DNA of 64,000 nt from assembly GCA_013141505.1 (NCBI GenBank), contig JABFQX010000012.1, positions 1 to 64,000 on the forward strand, in the 5' to 3' direction. The notes under the pieces are model-generated. The model ran no database searches. It saw nothing but the letters and a program-made list of their open reading frames with translations, and was not told where the DNA came from. Of the stretch, positions 36,963-46,594 are shown one piece after another. Position 1 is the stretch's first letter. Each line of letters starts with the position of its first letter. The stretch is from Methyloglobulus sp. (lineage in GTDB: Bacteria > Pseudomonadota > Gammaproteobacteria > Methylococcales > Methylomonadaceae). Position numbers and translations under genes: made by a program.

Positions 36963-38504
36963 TCACTCAGAAACATCTATATCAGCAACCTCATCGGATT
37001 TTATGGGTTGCTCCAGTATCCGCGATAACCAGACATCTGCGGCTTTTTCGTGCACTTGTAAAATAATATTGGGCATTAATCCACAGACCATAACCAGTAA
37101 AGCCGGTACACACAACAGAATAAACTCACGGCGACGCAAATCCAGACACTGCCTGACTGATTGATGAATAACCGCCCCCATGAACGCCTTGCGCGTGTAA
37201 TCCAGCATGTAAGCCGCACTTAGTACGGCGGCGGCAAGTGCCGCAATACCTAGGCTGGGGTGAGCGCCTAGAGCGCTGATTATCAGCAGTAATTCAGCCG
37301 GAAAACCACTGGTGAGCGGCAAACCGATGCTCGCCAGCATAAATATGAAATAGAAACTAGTCAGTTTCGGCATGACTTTAGCCAAACCGCCCAAATGAAT
37401 AGCTTCGGTACTACCGAGTCGATGTTGAATAAACCCGGCAATTAACATAAGCGAACTGGCAACAAGGGTAAAATTAAATAACTGAAAAAGTGCGCCCTGT
37501 ATTCCCTGCATATTCAACGAGGCTATGCCAACTACCACCAAGCCGACATGGCTAATGCTGGCATAGGCCAATAATCGGCGCAGATTGGTCTGGTACAGGG
37601 CAATTAATGCCCCATAAATGAGGGTAACTGCACCCAGCACACCGAGTATCCAACTGTACTCGACAGCAGCGGATGGCGCTAACGGCATGGTAAAACGGAC
37701 AATGCCAAAAGCACCCAATTTTAAGCCGGTCAATAATGCTGAAACCTGCGGCGATCCTTCCATTGTGGCAGTCGGCATCCAGGTATGGAAAGGAATCAAT
37801 GGGGTTTTGATGCCAAAAGCCAGCAGCAGCAATAAAAACACGGTACTTTGCAAATCGTCCGGTAAAGGTTTATCAAGCAAAACGGGCAAACTGAATACCA
37901 ACTGCGTTCCGGTAGTATTCGCTTCAGGATCGGTATTAATCGCCAAAATGACAATGGCAATCAATAAGGGCACACCGCCAAATAGCATAAACAATGTGTA
38001 CTTGACCGCCGCTGCACGACGTAATGGCCCCACACCCCACAGCCCGATCAAAAAGAAAATTGCCGGTAGCGTCAGCTCCCAAAACAAAAAGAACAGCACC
38101 ATATCCAAAGCCGAAAACACGCCGATCGTAATGCCTTCCAATGCCAATAACAAGCCGTAATGAAATGGCTCCATGTGCTGTATCGAATTCCATGATGCCA
38201 AAATTGCCATCAAGGTCAACAAAGCCGACATGGGTAGGAACAACACCGCAATGCCGTCTATTCCCAACAGACACTCAATATTCAGACTGGGTATCCAGCT
38301 ATATTGCTCGACTAATTGGAACTTCCCGCCGTCCTCTGGATTAAACCAATACAGCACCAGCAATGCCCCAAACAATTCGAGTACCGCTGTAAAGGCCGCT
38401 ATCGTCCTAGCACGAACCTTATTCCCAGAAAAGCCGGTGGCTAACGCCCCCAGCAAAGGCCATATAATCAGGCAGCTTAGCATTGGAAAATCGGCAGGTA
38501 TCAC
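36963..38504 (-). CDS. NuoM-like proton-channel subunit (third antiporter-type subunit after dabA)
   Basis: The 513-residue product is an all-membrane protein of the Mrp-antiporter/complex-I family. It keeps the charged residues used for proton transfer: E in F-W-E-L-T-L-P near 142, K in A-F-G-I-K-T-P-L-I-P-F-H, K in G-L-K-L-G-A-F-G, and E in S-G-F-P-A-E. The start is GTG 38504, overlapping the previous stop by four bases (GTGA), so translation is coupled. It has no electron-transfer partners nearby, so its role is probably ion translocation linked to DabA. Confidence 0.8.
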   Translation of the reverse strand: MIPADFPMLSCLIIWPLLGALATGFSGNKVRARTIAAFTAVLELFGALLVLYWFNPEDGGKFQLVEQYSWIPSLNIECLLGIDGIAVLFLPMSALLTLMAILASWNSIQHMEPFHYGLLLALEGITIGVFSALDMVLFFLFWELTLPAIFFLIGLWGVGPLRRAAAVKYTLFMLFGGVPLLIAIVILAINTDPEANTTGTQLVFSLPVLLDKPLPDDLQSTVFLLLLLAFGIKTPLIPFHTWMPTATMEGSPQVSALLTGLKLGAFGIVRFTMPLAPSAAVEYSWILGVLGAVTLIYGALIALYQTNLRRLLAYASISHVGLVVVGIASLNMQGIQGALFQLFNFTLVASSLMLIAGFIQHRLGSTEAIHLGGLAKVMPKLTSFYFIFMLASIGLPLTSGFPAELLLIISALGAHPSLGIAALAAAVLSAAYMLDYTRKAFMGAVIHQSVRQCLDLRRREFILLCVPALLVMVCGLMPNIILQVHEKAADVWLSRILEQPIKSDEVADIDVSE

Positions 38505-40096
38505 TCTGGCGCACCCTGTTGTTCTGGGGGGTCAAGAGCATCTGGAACCATAAACTCAGCCGGCGGTTCTACAACATTTTGCTGAGAACTGTGGATAGGG
38601 TAATGACCTACCAACTCGATAGCATCCATGTCGATTAAATTGAGTAAGGGCAAAGAATTCAAGCCGGTACCGATATGCAGGACACAAATCACCAATGCAA
38701 TCAAACGTTCTTGAAAAACCGTTTTACTATTGCTGGCGTAATTCCTGTGGTGTCCGGGAGTCGCCAAAAACACTTGCTGAAATCCCCAGAGCAAAAAACC
38801 CGCCGCCATAACATGACCGACCAGGATAATCACAGCGACTCCCCATTCATGTTCTTCAATAACACCTTCAAGCAAAAGGTGTCCTGCGTCAAAACCCAAG
38901 GAACCCGGCATAATCATGGTACTCAACGCCGTGATAAGAAACAACAAGGCCAGCGTGGTGTGGCTATCAAACAGATTGCCAAGGCGGGGAATCATTGCCG
39001 TCCCGGTTTGTTCGTGGATCAGGCTGATGCTGAAGAGCATACCGATAGACGCAAGCCCATACACCAAAGACAGCAATAACGCACCTTCCAGGCCATGCTC
39101 ATGAAAACTGAATATACCAAAACCCAGCATCCCGGTATGGCTGATAATGGCAAACGCCAGCAACCGATAAATATTGTTTTGCATCAATGCCATCAATGCA
39201 CCGTAAAAAATACTGAAGCCACACAACAACAAGACAAATCCCGCCCATTGCTCGGCCACGCCGGGCACCAGAGGGAAAATAAAACGTATCATGGCGTAAA
39301 CGCCCAGTTTTAATCCGACGATGAACACAGCCACACTGGCAAGACTGCCCTGTTCGACCAAAAGCGGTAACCAGCCATGAAAAGGAAACAAGGGCATACG
39401 AATCGCAAAACCATAAAACAACAGGATGAAGATTAATGTTTCATCATGCAGATAAGCGTTATTGCTTTTCAGCGTCAGCAAATCAAAAGTCAGTTCATGT
39501 TCTGAATCAATCAAGCCAAAAGCCAGCAACAAAAACCCAGACAAAGTCAGGAACAGGCTGCTGCAAAAAAACTGCAACAACCTCATCATGAGGTGACGTT
39601 TTTTTTGATCCAAACCTGATTGCACCGTCAATAACAAAATAGGTACGAGTTCCAATGCAGTCAGCAACCAGAATTGCAACACATTGAGCGCACTAAAAGC
39701 ACCGATGAGAATGGTCTCATAACCAAGCACACAAACTATCAAGCGGCTATTTCCGGCAGATCGAGTTGCAGAAATATAAACAAGGATCAAGAATGCTGCA
39801 AAGGTAACCAATGGGATGAACAATATGTTCAAGCCATCAACACCCACGCTGTAACTTACCCCCAACCCACTGAACTGTTCTGCGAACTGAATTCCGGTCT
39901 TGGCGGTATCAAATGCCACAATCAAATACAGTCCCAGCAAAACCTCCAACAAGGTTGCAACATAAGCAATACGTACCATAAAGATTGGCGAACGCGATGC
40001 TAAGCCAGCGATCATGGCAAATAAGGGAGTTAGCGTAAGTAGGCTTAACAAAGGAAAACCAACCGATTCAAACCAAAATATAACGGGCGTAATCAT
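38501..40096 (-). CDS. Diverged NuoM-like subunit with altered charged residues
   Basis: The ATG at 40096 lies five bases past the previous stop. A TTG at 40111 is an alternative. The 531-residue product has the fold of the family, with E in L-T-A-L-E-L-V-P and K in G-L-K-L-G-V-Y. The channel lysine before P-L-F-P-F-H-G-W is replaced (A-I-R-M-P instead of V-K-L-P), and the late Glu of G-F-x-A-E is missing (G-F-D-A-G-H). Such changes would weaken or re-tune proton passage. It may serve as a structural spacer in a multi-subunit complex. It is tightly packed with its neighbours. Confidence 0.75.
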   Translation of the reverse strand: MITPVIFWFESVGFPLLSLLTLTPLFAMIAGLASRSPIFMVRIAYVATLLEVLLGLYLIVAFDTAKTGIQFAEQFSGLGVSYSVGVDGLNILFIPLVTFAAFLILVYISATRSAGNSRLIVCVLGYETILIGAFSALNVLQFWLLTALELVPILLLTVQSGLDQKKRHLMMRLLQFFCSSLFLTLSGFLLLAFGLIDSEHELTFDLLTLKSNNAYLHDETLIFILLFYGFAIRMPLFPFHGWLPLLVEQGSLASVAVFIVGLKLGVYAMIRFIFPLVPGVAEQWAGFVLLLCGFSIFYGALMALMQNNIYRLLAFAIISHTGMLGFGIFSFHEHGLEGALLLSLVYGLASIGMLFSISLIHEQTGTAMIPRLGNLFDSHTTLALLFLITALSTMIMPGSLGFDAGHLLLEGVIEEHEWGVAVIILVGHVMAAGFLLWGFQQVFLATPGHHRNYASNSKTVFQERLIALVICVLHIGTGLNSLPLLNLIDMDAIELVGHYPIHSSQQNVVEPPAEFMVPDALDPPEQQGAPE

Positions 40097-40100
40097 AGGT

Positions 40101-41660
40101 TTAAAAGGCAACTAACAATGTGATAAAAACCATCAACACCAAGTAACGTGGCCTAAATACCAATGTCTCAAGTTTATTTGCCAAATGCCCTGCCTCCCGT
40201 CCGAAATGGATGACATCTTTACTGATACCTTGCAACACCAAACGGTCTTCAAACCAATGTACCATACCGCCTAGCCAAGCCGCCGCAACACTCACCAAAC
40301 CTGTGCCACTGCTGAAAATATCGCCGTTTTCCAACCTGGCTCCCACCGCCCGTTCTTCCAGTTGCGCCAGCGTCGATACCGCACTGATAGCGGGTGCAGG
40401 AACGCCCATAATGCGGTCGATAATATTATCGTCAAAATAGCTAAGGTCGCGCGCCAGTTGCCGAACAGGCTTAACGAGCACCCAATCGGCGACCTGCTCC
40501 ATCCAAAACCGCTGCAAGGACGCAGTAAACAGCCAGCAATTATTCGCCAAGAATGGCGCAATCGGCTTTACCGGGGTTTCCCTGACGTTGTACATAAGCG
40601 AAGGTGCGGTCAAAACCATATAACACCGGACGATAGCATGGGCGCAAAGATGCCAAGCTGCGACTCGCCAAAAACCCAAACCACACTCAAGGAACATCAA
40701 ACTCAACTGCCCGGTCGTTGCAAAAGCCAGGGAACTTTTTACATCGGTCTGAGTTAAGCCGATAAAATAACTGTACAGGGCCGTGGTTATACCGGCAAAT
40801 ATAAGCAAACCCATCACCAATGGCGTTTGACTGATCAACGGTTCTAGCAGGATTAGCAAATACACTCCGGCATGGATCATTACCGCACCATAAAAGGCAG
40901 CACTGGATGGGGTCGGCCCTTCCATTGCCCGCGCCAACCAAGGCGAAAAGGGTAATTGTGCCGATTTTGCCAAGGCCGCAATCGCAAAACAAAGTGCAAT
41001 TGCTGTGGCTTCGCCCTTGCCTAAGTCAGCCGATGCGGCATTTAAATCGGCCCAGTTTATGGTTTCAGCCCAGATATAACTTAAGCCTATGCCCAACATA
41101 AAAGCCGCATCACCAACCTTATTGGTGACAAACACACGGGTCGCATTGACGACCGCTACCGGACGCTCGTAGGCGTAAGCTATCAACAAGTAAGAACACA
41201 ATCCCGCCAGTTCCCAACCGACAAATGTAAGCAGCGCATTGCCCGATAACACCAGCAACAACATTGCCGAAGCAAACAGGCTGAGGATAAAAAAGAACCG
41301 ATGGAAACCCGCCTCCCGATGCATGTAATTGATGGAGAAACGGGTGATTATCATCAATAAAACAGCAAATAATGCCGCCAACTTAACATTAAATCCTGTG
41401 GTAATGAAACTGGGCGAAATTGCCAAACCGTCGCTGCTCAACCATAAGCCAAGCGAAAACATACCATTATTTTTACCCAAAATATCGGTAGCCAGTAAGG
41501 CCAACGCCAACAGGCATGACATGGTAATCAACCAACTTGCAATTAATGCCGTAAAGCCTTCGCTGGCTTCACCTTTAATAAGGCCAAAAAACTGTCCTGT
41601 ACCGATAATAACAGCGGCAAGGAGCGGCATGAGTGGAATTAAAACAACCAAAGCATCCAT
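40101..41660 (-). CDS. dabB: NuoL-like membrane subunit, DabB candidate
   Basis: The 519-residue product is an NADH dehydrogenase subunit L/Mrp-A-like protein, the class to which DabB (MpsA) belongs. It carries E in F-V-G-W-E-L-A-G-L near 150, K in A-L-A-K-S-A-Q-L-P-F-S-P-W and H in M-I-H-A-G-V-Y, the central half-channel residues. The ATG follows the DabA stop without a gap (TAAATG), the expected dabA-dabB adjacency. It is shorter than true NuoL (about 610) and lacks its long lateral helix, as do known DabB proteins. Cation-driven transport with DabA is inferred. Confidence 0.8.
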   Translation of the reverse strand: MDALVVLIPLMPLLAAVIIGTGQFFGLIKGEASEGFTALIASWLITMSCLLALALLATDILGKNNGMFSLGLWLSSDGLAISPSFITTGFNVKLAALFAVLLMIITRFSINYMHREAGFHRFFFILSLFASAMLLLVLSGNALLTFVGWELAGLCSYLLIAYAYERPVAVVNATRVFVTNKVGDAAFMLGIGLSYIWAETINWADLNAASADLGKGEATAIALCFAIAALAKSAQLPFSPWLARAMEGPTPSSAAFYGAVMIHAGVYLLILLEPLISQTPLVMGLLIFAGITTALYSYFIGLTQTDVKSSLAFATTGQLSLMFLECGLGFWRVAAWHLCAHAIVRCYMVLTAPSLMYNVRETPVKPIAPFLANNCWLFTASLQRFWMEQVADWVLVKPVRQLARDLSYFDDNIIDRIMGVPAPAISAVSTLAQLEERAVGARLENGDIFSSGTGLVSVAAAWLGGMVHWFEDRLVLQGISKDVIHFGREAGHLANKLETLVFRPRYLVLMVFITLLVAF

Positions 41661-44600
41661 TTAAGCGCCGATCCTTTCTGGTTGTTTGATTAATGCTGGT
41701 GGAACTGGCAATATTTGATTGTGGTAGCAATCCGGTGAATTGGCAAATTCGGGAATATCCTTACCCTCCCCTTGCCAAGGTACAAAGCCCACACCGCGTT
41801 CGAATACACAGATTTTACCGCTCTCAGGGTCTAAAGCACTCAAATGTAACCAGCCACCGGCGATCAACTCACGCAGGCTGGGTTGTCGGGCATAGATTTG
41901 TTCCAGTACGGATGTTTTGGCTTCTACCAAAAGCTGCAAGCGCATAGCTTCATGGATTTCAATCATTTGGCTGGGCAGGCCCGTCCGTAAATCACTGCTC
42001 GTGCCTTCCATAACCGCAAAAAGCCCGACGATGTTATGGGGCACTTTAGTGCCGCAACCTAAACGATCATTGTTGACTGTAGAAAAATAATATTCGAGGT
42101 TAATGCCCGCGCCGACAGGGCCTACATTAAGTAAGATACCCTCGACTATCTTACCGTCCGGGTCTTGGGTCGGATCATAGGAAATCAAAAATACCCGACG
42201 GTCAAAGAACGCACCTTGGGTCACGGAACGCCTACCAACAACTGCGGAGGCATTGGTGGCATGACCGAGTTCTGGGCGGGCTTGGGAAAAATCAGCCCCG
42301 CGTTCCACGATATGTGACAGCGCTTCATTGAGTTTCGGATTGCGCGGGGCAGAAGCCAACCGCCGACAACGTTCATGAGCTGATAAATGCTGTGCGCGTT
42401 TGAGTTGTTGCTCAAGTTTGGTCAAACCAACTAGCCGTTCTTTTGGAATTGCATCGTTGTCATACCAAGTGATGTCTTCATTGCAGGTATTATGTTCAGC
42501 ACCGATAAACCAAGTGTCCTCAGGTATGAAGATATTGCGTTCAGCCAGCCGTTGGCGAATTTCAGGGCGGTTAGCCATCGCCGCAAATACCCGCGCATTT
42601 GGGCCACCATGGCGACCACTGCAAGCCCCGCAATCGTAAGCCGCCAAGTGGGGATTGTTCTGGCTCATTGAACCATGCCCCATCAAAACGACTAATGGCG
42701 CAAAGCCCTGTGTCAGACCCATATTACGAAGTAAACCAGCTACCCGATCAACTTGCTCATCCTCGGTTAAGCCCAGCTTAGGATGTTCTGGGGTAGCCGT
42801 GGTTTGATCGTCCGTTGACGTAAACATGAGCCGGGTTTTGACACGGGTCGATAAGCTTCTTGAAATAATCGCAACCAAGCCTTGTTGGCTTTTTGGCAAC
42901 AAGGATTTCGCCAACAGGCCAAGCAACGTAATCGATGCCGTGACATTGATGATAAGTTGCGACACCAGCAGGTTATGGCGCAAATTATGAAATAGCATAT
43001 AAGAAATTGAATGCTGCACTTTTCGGCCTTGCTTATGCCGTTGAAATGACCTGTCACTGCCAACTTGCGGCTGCTCCTGCACCTCATGTGCTGGTGCGAC
43101 CACAACCGGGCATAAAGGCGTCACTTTACTATCATCTAAACCCTTATAATTCATGGCAACGCCAAAAAATCCAGCCGCGCCCAGGGTTTCTATAACCGGA
43201 TTGAGCTCTTCAAGATGGCGACGGAAACTTTCCTCGCGGTCATCCATGCAGAATACGATTTGCGCTACGGGACGGCTTTCACGTTCAGCCCAACGACCAC
43301 GCTTGTGATTGGCTATTAAGGCATGGAAGAGATCTTCCCGATAATGCCTTTCGTAGGCGTACAACCATACTTTACTGCGTTCTGTGCCATTAAACTCATC
43401 CAGTATTTTCAACATAGCAAGCAAGTTTGTCTGGCTGAGTTGCTCAACATGCTCAGCGTTCAAGCCCAAGTGCTGACACAGACGAAACAACCGCCAGCCA
43501 GTATTGTTTACAGTATTTTCGGCGACAGGACTTAATTTCCAGGTATAGATCAAATCAGCCAGATGCTGCCAATTGGCGCGGCATTCCCGTTCCGAACCTG
43601 CACGAATAACCAGGCTCTCGGCTTGATGCGTGAGATATTCCGGCAATATGCCTTGATATAAATGCTGCCGCACCACAAATTCCGACAAGTTCCTGCCAAA
43701 ATAACTTTGTAAGCTACTGTGCTTGCATTCTATTTTCCAAAGCTCCCTACACGCTTGGTTTAGCCACAGCCGATCGAGCGTCAACCGTATCGCCAGATAA
43801 TCAGCCAAACTGGGGGCGGCATTATTGCTGGCCTGATAATTAGGATGCTGTTGCCGCCAATTAATCATGCCTGACCAGCCCGGCAATTCCAGGGCAAGAC
43901 GGCGTAAATAACCTTCCCATTGCGCTTTTGGCAGGTCGAAATACGTCAATTGCTTGGCGATGTTTTCTATCGCGTCGTCAGGTAATTCTGACATGATCAA
44001 CTGCCAATCCGGCAACTCATGCAAAAACGGATACGCATCATACTGCGCCATCGTTCGCCAAGCACCGTATAGTCCTAAGCTGCTGCGTTCGGGTAACTGC
44101 CAAGCCGCAACTCCTTCATCCAATGCCGATGCACAGATCTTGATCAACTGCGGACGAATACTATCAAGCACATCAATTCCGCTCAATGCATAAACGAAAC
44201 CACGAAGGCTCAGACTCTGACCAAGCTCAGCGAGCAAATACTGTAAATCGGTCTCGGCAAGGCTTCGTGTGTGTTGATGAATTGAAGCCGTATTGCCGGT
44301 TTTGTCGAGCCATAACTCGGTTTGCTCCAGCGACAAATCCAGCAATTGCTCAGGATGCAGTGCCGCCATTTCCAGGCCCAATTGATGACACAAACTGTCC
44401 CAAAGCTGCCTGACCGGTTTGTCTGTCGACTTGCCACTGCTGGATGCTGAAGCAAGCAATTGCTTACGGACAGTATCGGGCACATCGGCTTGCAGAGTGT
44501 TAAGCGCATCCAGCTCTTCAATCTGCCAATTGAGTTGGCTTATGCTGATACCCTGCATATCATGCAATAGGGCAACCTTATAAATATCTTTACGCTTAAC

Positions 44601-44936
44601 CTCAAAGTCAACAAGTGTAGTAATTACCTCCTCGGCCTGTAACGTAGGATTATGCGCTAATGCCGCATTTAAATCGCAATCGTCAATCCTGCCCTGCCTA
44701 TAAAAAACCCGATTCTGATCTTCCGGCAAATACGCGGAAATACCAGTCATGGCTTCTGCTGCCGCCAGTGCTTCTTCAAAAGGCAGGTGCTGATAACCAT
44801 GCAAGGTATTGTGATGGACGAAATCCTGAATCGGTGCCTGCGCGGGTAGGACATGATCCAAATGTGCCAACGCACTGATTATGAGCTGACGACTCTCTAC
44901 ATCAACGCTATTTGATTCATGTAGAGATGATGCCAT
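41661..44936 (-). CDS. dabA: Inorganic carbon uptake subunit DabA (DUF2309/UPF0753, MpsB)
   Basis: DabA is a cytoplasmic beta-carbonic-anhydrase-like protein that, with DabB, drives vectorial hydration of CO2 so that bicarbonate accumulates. The characteristic N-terminal motif L-P-A-Q-x-P-I-x-D-F-V-H-H-N-T-L-H-G is present. The zinc ligands known from DabA are conserved with the same spacing for the last pair: C563 and D565 in F-C-M-D-D, H754 in M-G-H-G-S and C769 in Y-D-C-G-A-C-S-G. At 1091 residues it is one of the longer family members. The start is uncertain: 44936 is preferred, 44960 or 45005 would overlap the upstream gene. It lies inside a five-gene coupled run. Confidence 0.9.
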   Translation of the reverse strand: MASSLHESNSVDVESRQLIISALAHLDHVLPAQAPIQDFVHHNTLHGYQHLPFEEALAAAEAMTGISAYLPEDQNRVFYRQGRIDDCDLNAALAHNPTLQAEEVITTLVDFEVKRKDIYKVALLHDMQGISISQLNWQIEELDALNTLQADVPDTVRKQLLASASSSGKSTDKPVRQLWDSLCHQLGLEMAALHPEQLLDLSLEQTELWLDKTGNTASIHQHTRSLAETDLQYLLAELGQSLSLRGFVYALSGIDVLDSIRPQLIKICASALDEGVAAWQLPERSSLGLYGAWRTMAQYDAYPFLHELPDWQLIMSELPDDAIENIAKQLTYFDLPKAQWEGYLRRLALELPGWSGMINWRQQHPNYQASNNAAPSLADYLAIRLTLDRLWLNQACRELWKIECKHSSLQSYFGRNLSEFVVRQHLYQGILPEYLTHQAESLVIRAGSERECRANWQHLADLIYTWKLSPVAENTVNNTGWRLFRLCQHLGLNAEHVEQLSQTNLLAMLKILDEFNGTERSKVWLYAYERHYREDLFHALIANHKRGRWAERESRPVAQIVFCMDDREESFRRHLEELNPVIETLGAAGFFGVAMNYKGLDDSKVTPLCPVVVAPAHEVQEQPQVGSDRSFQRHKQGRKVQHSISYMLFHNLRHNLLVSQLIINVTASITLLGLLAKSLLPKSQQGLVAIISRSLSTRVKTRLMFTSTDDQTTATPEHPKLGLTEDEQVDRVAGLLRNMGLTQGFAPLVVLMGHGSMSQNNPHLAAYDCGACSGRHGGPNARVFAAMANRPEIRQRLAERNIFIPEDTWFIGAEHNTCNEDITWYDNDAIPKERLVGLTKLEQQLKRAQHLSAHERCRRLASAPRNPKLNEALSHIVERGADFSQARPELGHATNASAVVGRRSVTQGAFFDRRVFLISYDPTQDPDGKIVEGILLNVGPVGAGINLEYYFSTVNNDRLGCGTKVPHNIVGLFAVMEGTSSDLRTGLPSQMIEIHEAMRLQLLVEAKTSVLEQIYARQPSLRELIAGGWLHLSALDPESGKICVFERGVGFVPWQGEGKDIPEFANSPDCYHNQILPVPPALIKQPERIGA

Positions 44937-44946
44937 AACCTTGCCG

Positions 44947-46413
44947 TTAGTTTCGTGCATTGACCAAATCATACAATTGGCTGACGGTTGCTGCTGACAG
45001 TTCAATCAGGGGCGTTGGCATTAGCCCGAACCACACAATGCCGGAAACCAGTATTCCGGCAGCCAGTAACTCGTAGGAATGTAAATCTTCGATATGTTGC
45101 AATTTCGGTCTGACCGTCCCCGTGAATAATAAAGTAATTGTGCGTATCGCATAAGCGGCGCTTATTAGGATACTTAAACTGAATAACACCATTAAGCCTT
45201 GCCATTGCTGAAAGCCGCCAATCATGGTGTGGAGTTCCGCTATAAAACCGACCGAACCCGGCAAACCCATCGCTGCAAACAAAGTCAGCGTCATCAACAG
45301 GGCAAAACGCGGCATCACCTGGACCAGGGAACTGTAGTCGAGGATATTGCGGGTGTGGGTGCGCTCATACAACAAACCTACCAGCAGGAACATTGCGCCC
45401 GCAATTAAGCCATGCGCGACCATTTGCAAAATAGCCCCAGTGAAACCAATTTCATTGAGCGTGGCAATGCCCAGTAAAACGATGCCCATGTGACTGACCG
45501 ATGAATACGCCACCATTGCCTTAAGATCGGTTTGCCGCCACGCCAGTAAGCCGCCGTAGATCATTCCAAATAGTGCCAAAAACACCAGCAATGGCTGCAA
45601 CATGTGTGCCGCTTCAGGTAACATTGTTACCGTCCGCATTAAGCCGTAAGCACCCATTTTCAGCAGGATACCCGATAAGAGGATACTGACTGGACTAGGC
45701 GCTTCAACATGGGCAAGTGGTAACCAACCATGAAGTGGGAAAATCGGTAACTTCACCCCAAATCCGATTAAAAACCCCAACAACGCAAGCACTTGTTGGT
45801 GCTTGGGCATGTGCTGGGCAGCCTGTCCCATATCTTTCATTAGGGTGTCATGCCCCGGCACATACTGGTAAACCGCAAGCACGCTCAGCAACATAAATAC
45901 CGAACCGCCCATGGTGTACAAGACGAAGTTCAAACTTGCCGCATGTCGGTGCTTGCCGCCCCAACGGTCAATCAGGAAAAACAATGGGGTTAAGGTCAAC
46001 TCCCAAAAAATATAAAAAATCGACCAATCTTGGGATAAAAACACGCCCAACATGCCAAACTCAAGCATGAGGATACAGATATGATAACCCTTGATTCGGC
46101 CTTGCAAGTTAAATGAGGCCAATAAGGCAATAGAAGTCAACAAAGTTGACAGCACTAGCAGCGGCATGGATATGCCATCCACACCTAAGGCATAGGAACT
46201 GCCTAATTTGGGGTTAAGCGGTAAAAGCTCATTGAATTGCAAATCCGCATCGTGCTGATCATAAACGCCAATCAGATAGCAACTGAGCAAAAAAGCGGCC
46301 GCGCTAAAAAAATTTGCCACCCAGCGGATGGCCAAGGTATTTTGGCCTGGAATGAATATGAGTGCCAACGCTCCAATGGCCGGTGTCCAAAGCAGCGTGC
46401 TGAGTATTCCCAT
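44947..46413 (-). CDS. NuoM-like subunit, first gene of the dab run
   Basis: The 488-residue product resembles complex I subunit M closely. E lies in I-F-W-E-L-T-L-T-P near 140, K in G-F-G-V-K-L-P-I-F-P-L-H-G-W, K in L-L-K-M-G-A-Y-G and E in G-F-I-A-E-L-H, so the whole proton path is intact. G-G-L-L-A-W-R-Q-T-D-L-K-A-M-V-A-Y-S-S-V-S-H-M-G is also typical of NuoM. The DabA start lies at or just before its stop. Unlike true nuoM, it has no nuoL/nuoN/nuoK neighbours of complex I type. It precedes DabA, which is unusual for dab loci. Confidence 0.82.
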   Translation of the reverse strand: MGILSTLLWTPAIGALALIFIPGQNTLAIRWVANFFSAAAFLLSCYLIGVYDQHDADLQFNELLPLNPKLGSSYALGVDGISMPLLVLSTLLTSIALLASFNLQGRIKGYHICILMLEFGMLGVFLSQDWSIFYIFWELTLTPLFFLIDRWGGKHRHAASLNFVLYTMGGSVFMLLSVLAVYQYVPGHDTLMKDMGQAAQHMPKHQQVLALLGFLIGFGVKLPIFPLHGWLPLAHVEAPSPVSILLSGILLKMGAYGLMRTVTMLPEAAHMLQPLLVFLALFGMIYGGLLAWRQTDLKAMVAYSSVSHMGIVLLGIATLNEIGFTGAILQMVAHGLIAGAMFLLVGLLYERTHTRNILDYSSLVQVMPRFALLMTLTLFAAMGLPGSVGFIAELHTMIGGFQQWQGLMVLFSLSILISAAYAIRTITLLFTGTVRPKLQHIEDLHSYELLAAGILVSGIVWFGLMPTPLIELSAATVSQLYDLVNARN

Positions 46414-46491
46414 AACTTATAGTTTATTGCCTTAATTCAAGCTATATCTTTGAATGCAATGGCATTGTAGATGATTGTGGTGTGATGTTCC

Positions 46492-46512
46492 AGTTTAAAG
46501 AGCGTTTAAACT
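46492..46512. promoter_or_regulatory. A+T-rich dyad between the SulP gene and the dab run
   Basis: AGTTTAAA and TTTAAACT form a perfect 8-base dyad around GAGCG in the 181-base gap before the first antiporter gene. It could be an operator (a LysR-type site has a similar T-N-A spacing) or part of a weak hairpin. No regulator gene is nearby. Confidence 0.3.
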
Positions 46513-46594
46513 TCAGCATTGAGAATACCATGATGGCTACAATCGCATACTAAAATAGCGTAATCCATAAAGCTTAAAAGATGCGGCTGTCCTT

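Noticed and set aside
37618-38160. A 180-codon plus-strand open frame inside the NuoM-like gene
   Set aside because: The opposite strand encodes a conserved membrane protein, and this frame has Ser/Asn/Lys-rich shadow composition without a domain.
44947-46413. Annotation of this and the other antiporter-like genes as respiratory complex I
   Set aside because: No NuoA-K partner genes are present and the run is built around DabA, so assignment to NADH dehydrogenase would mislead.
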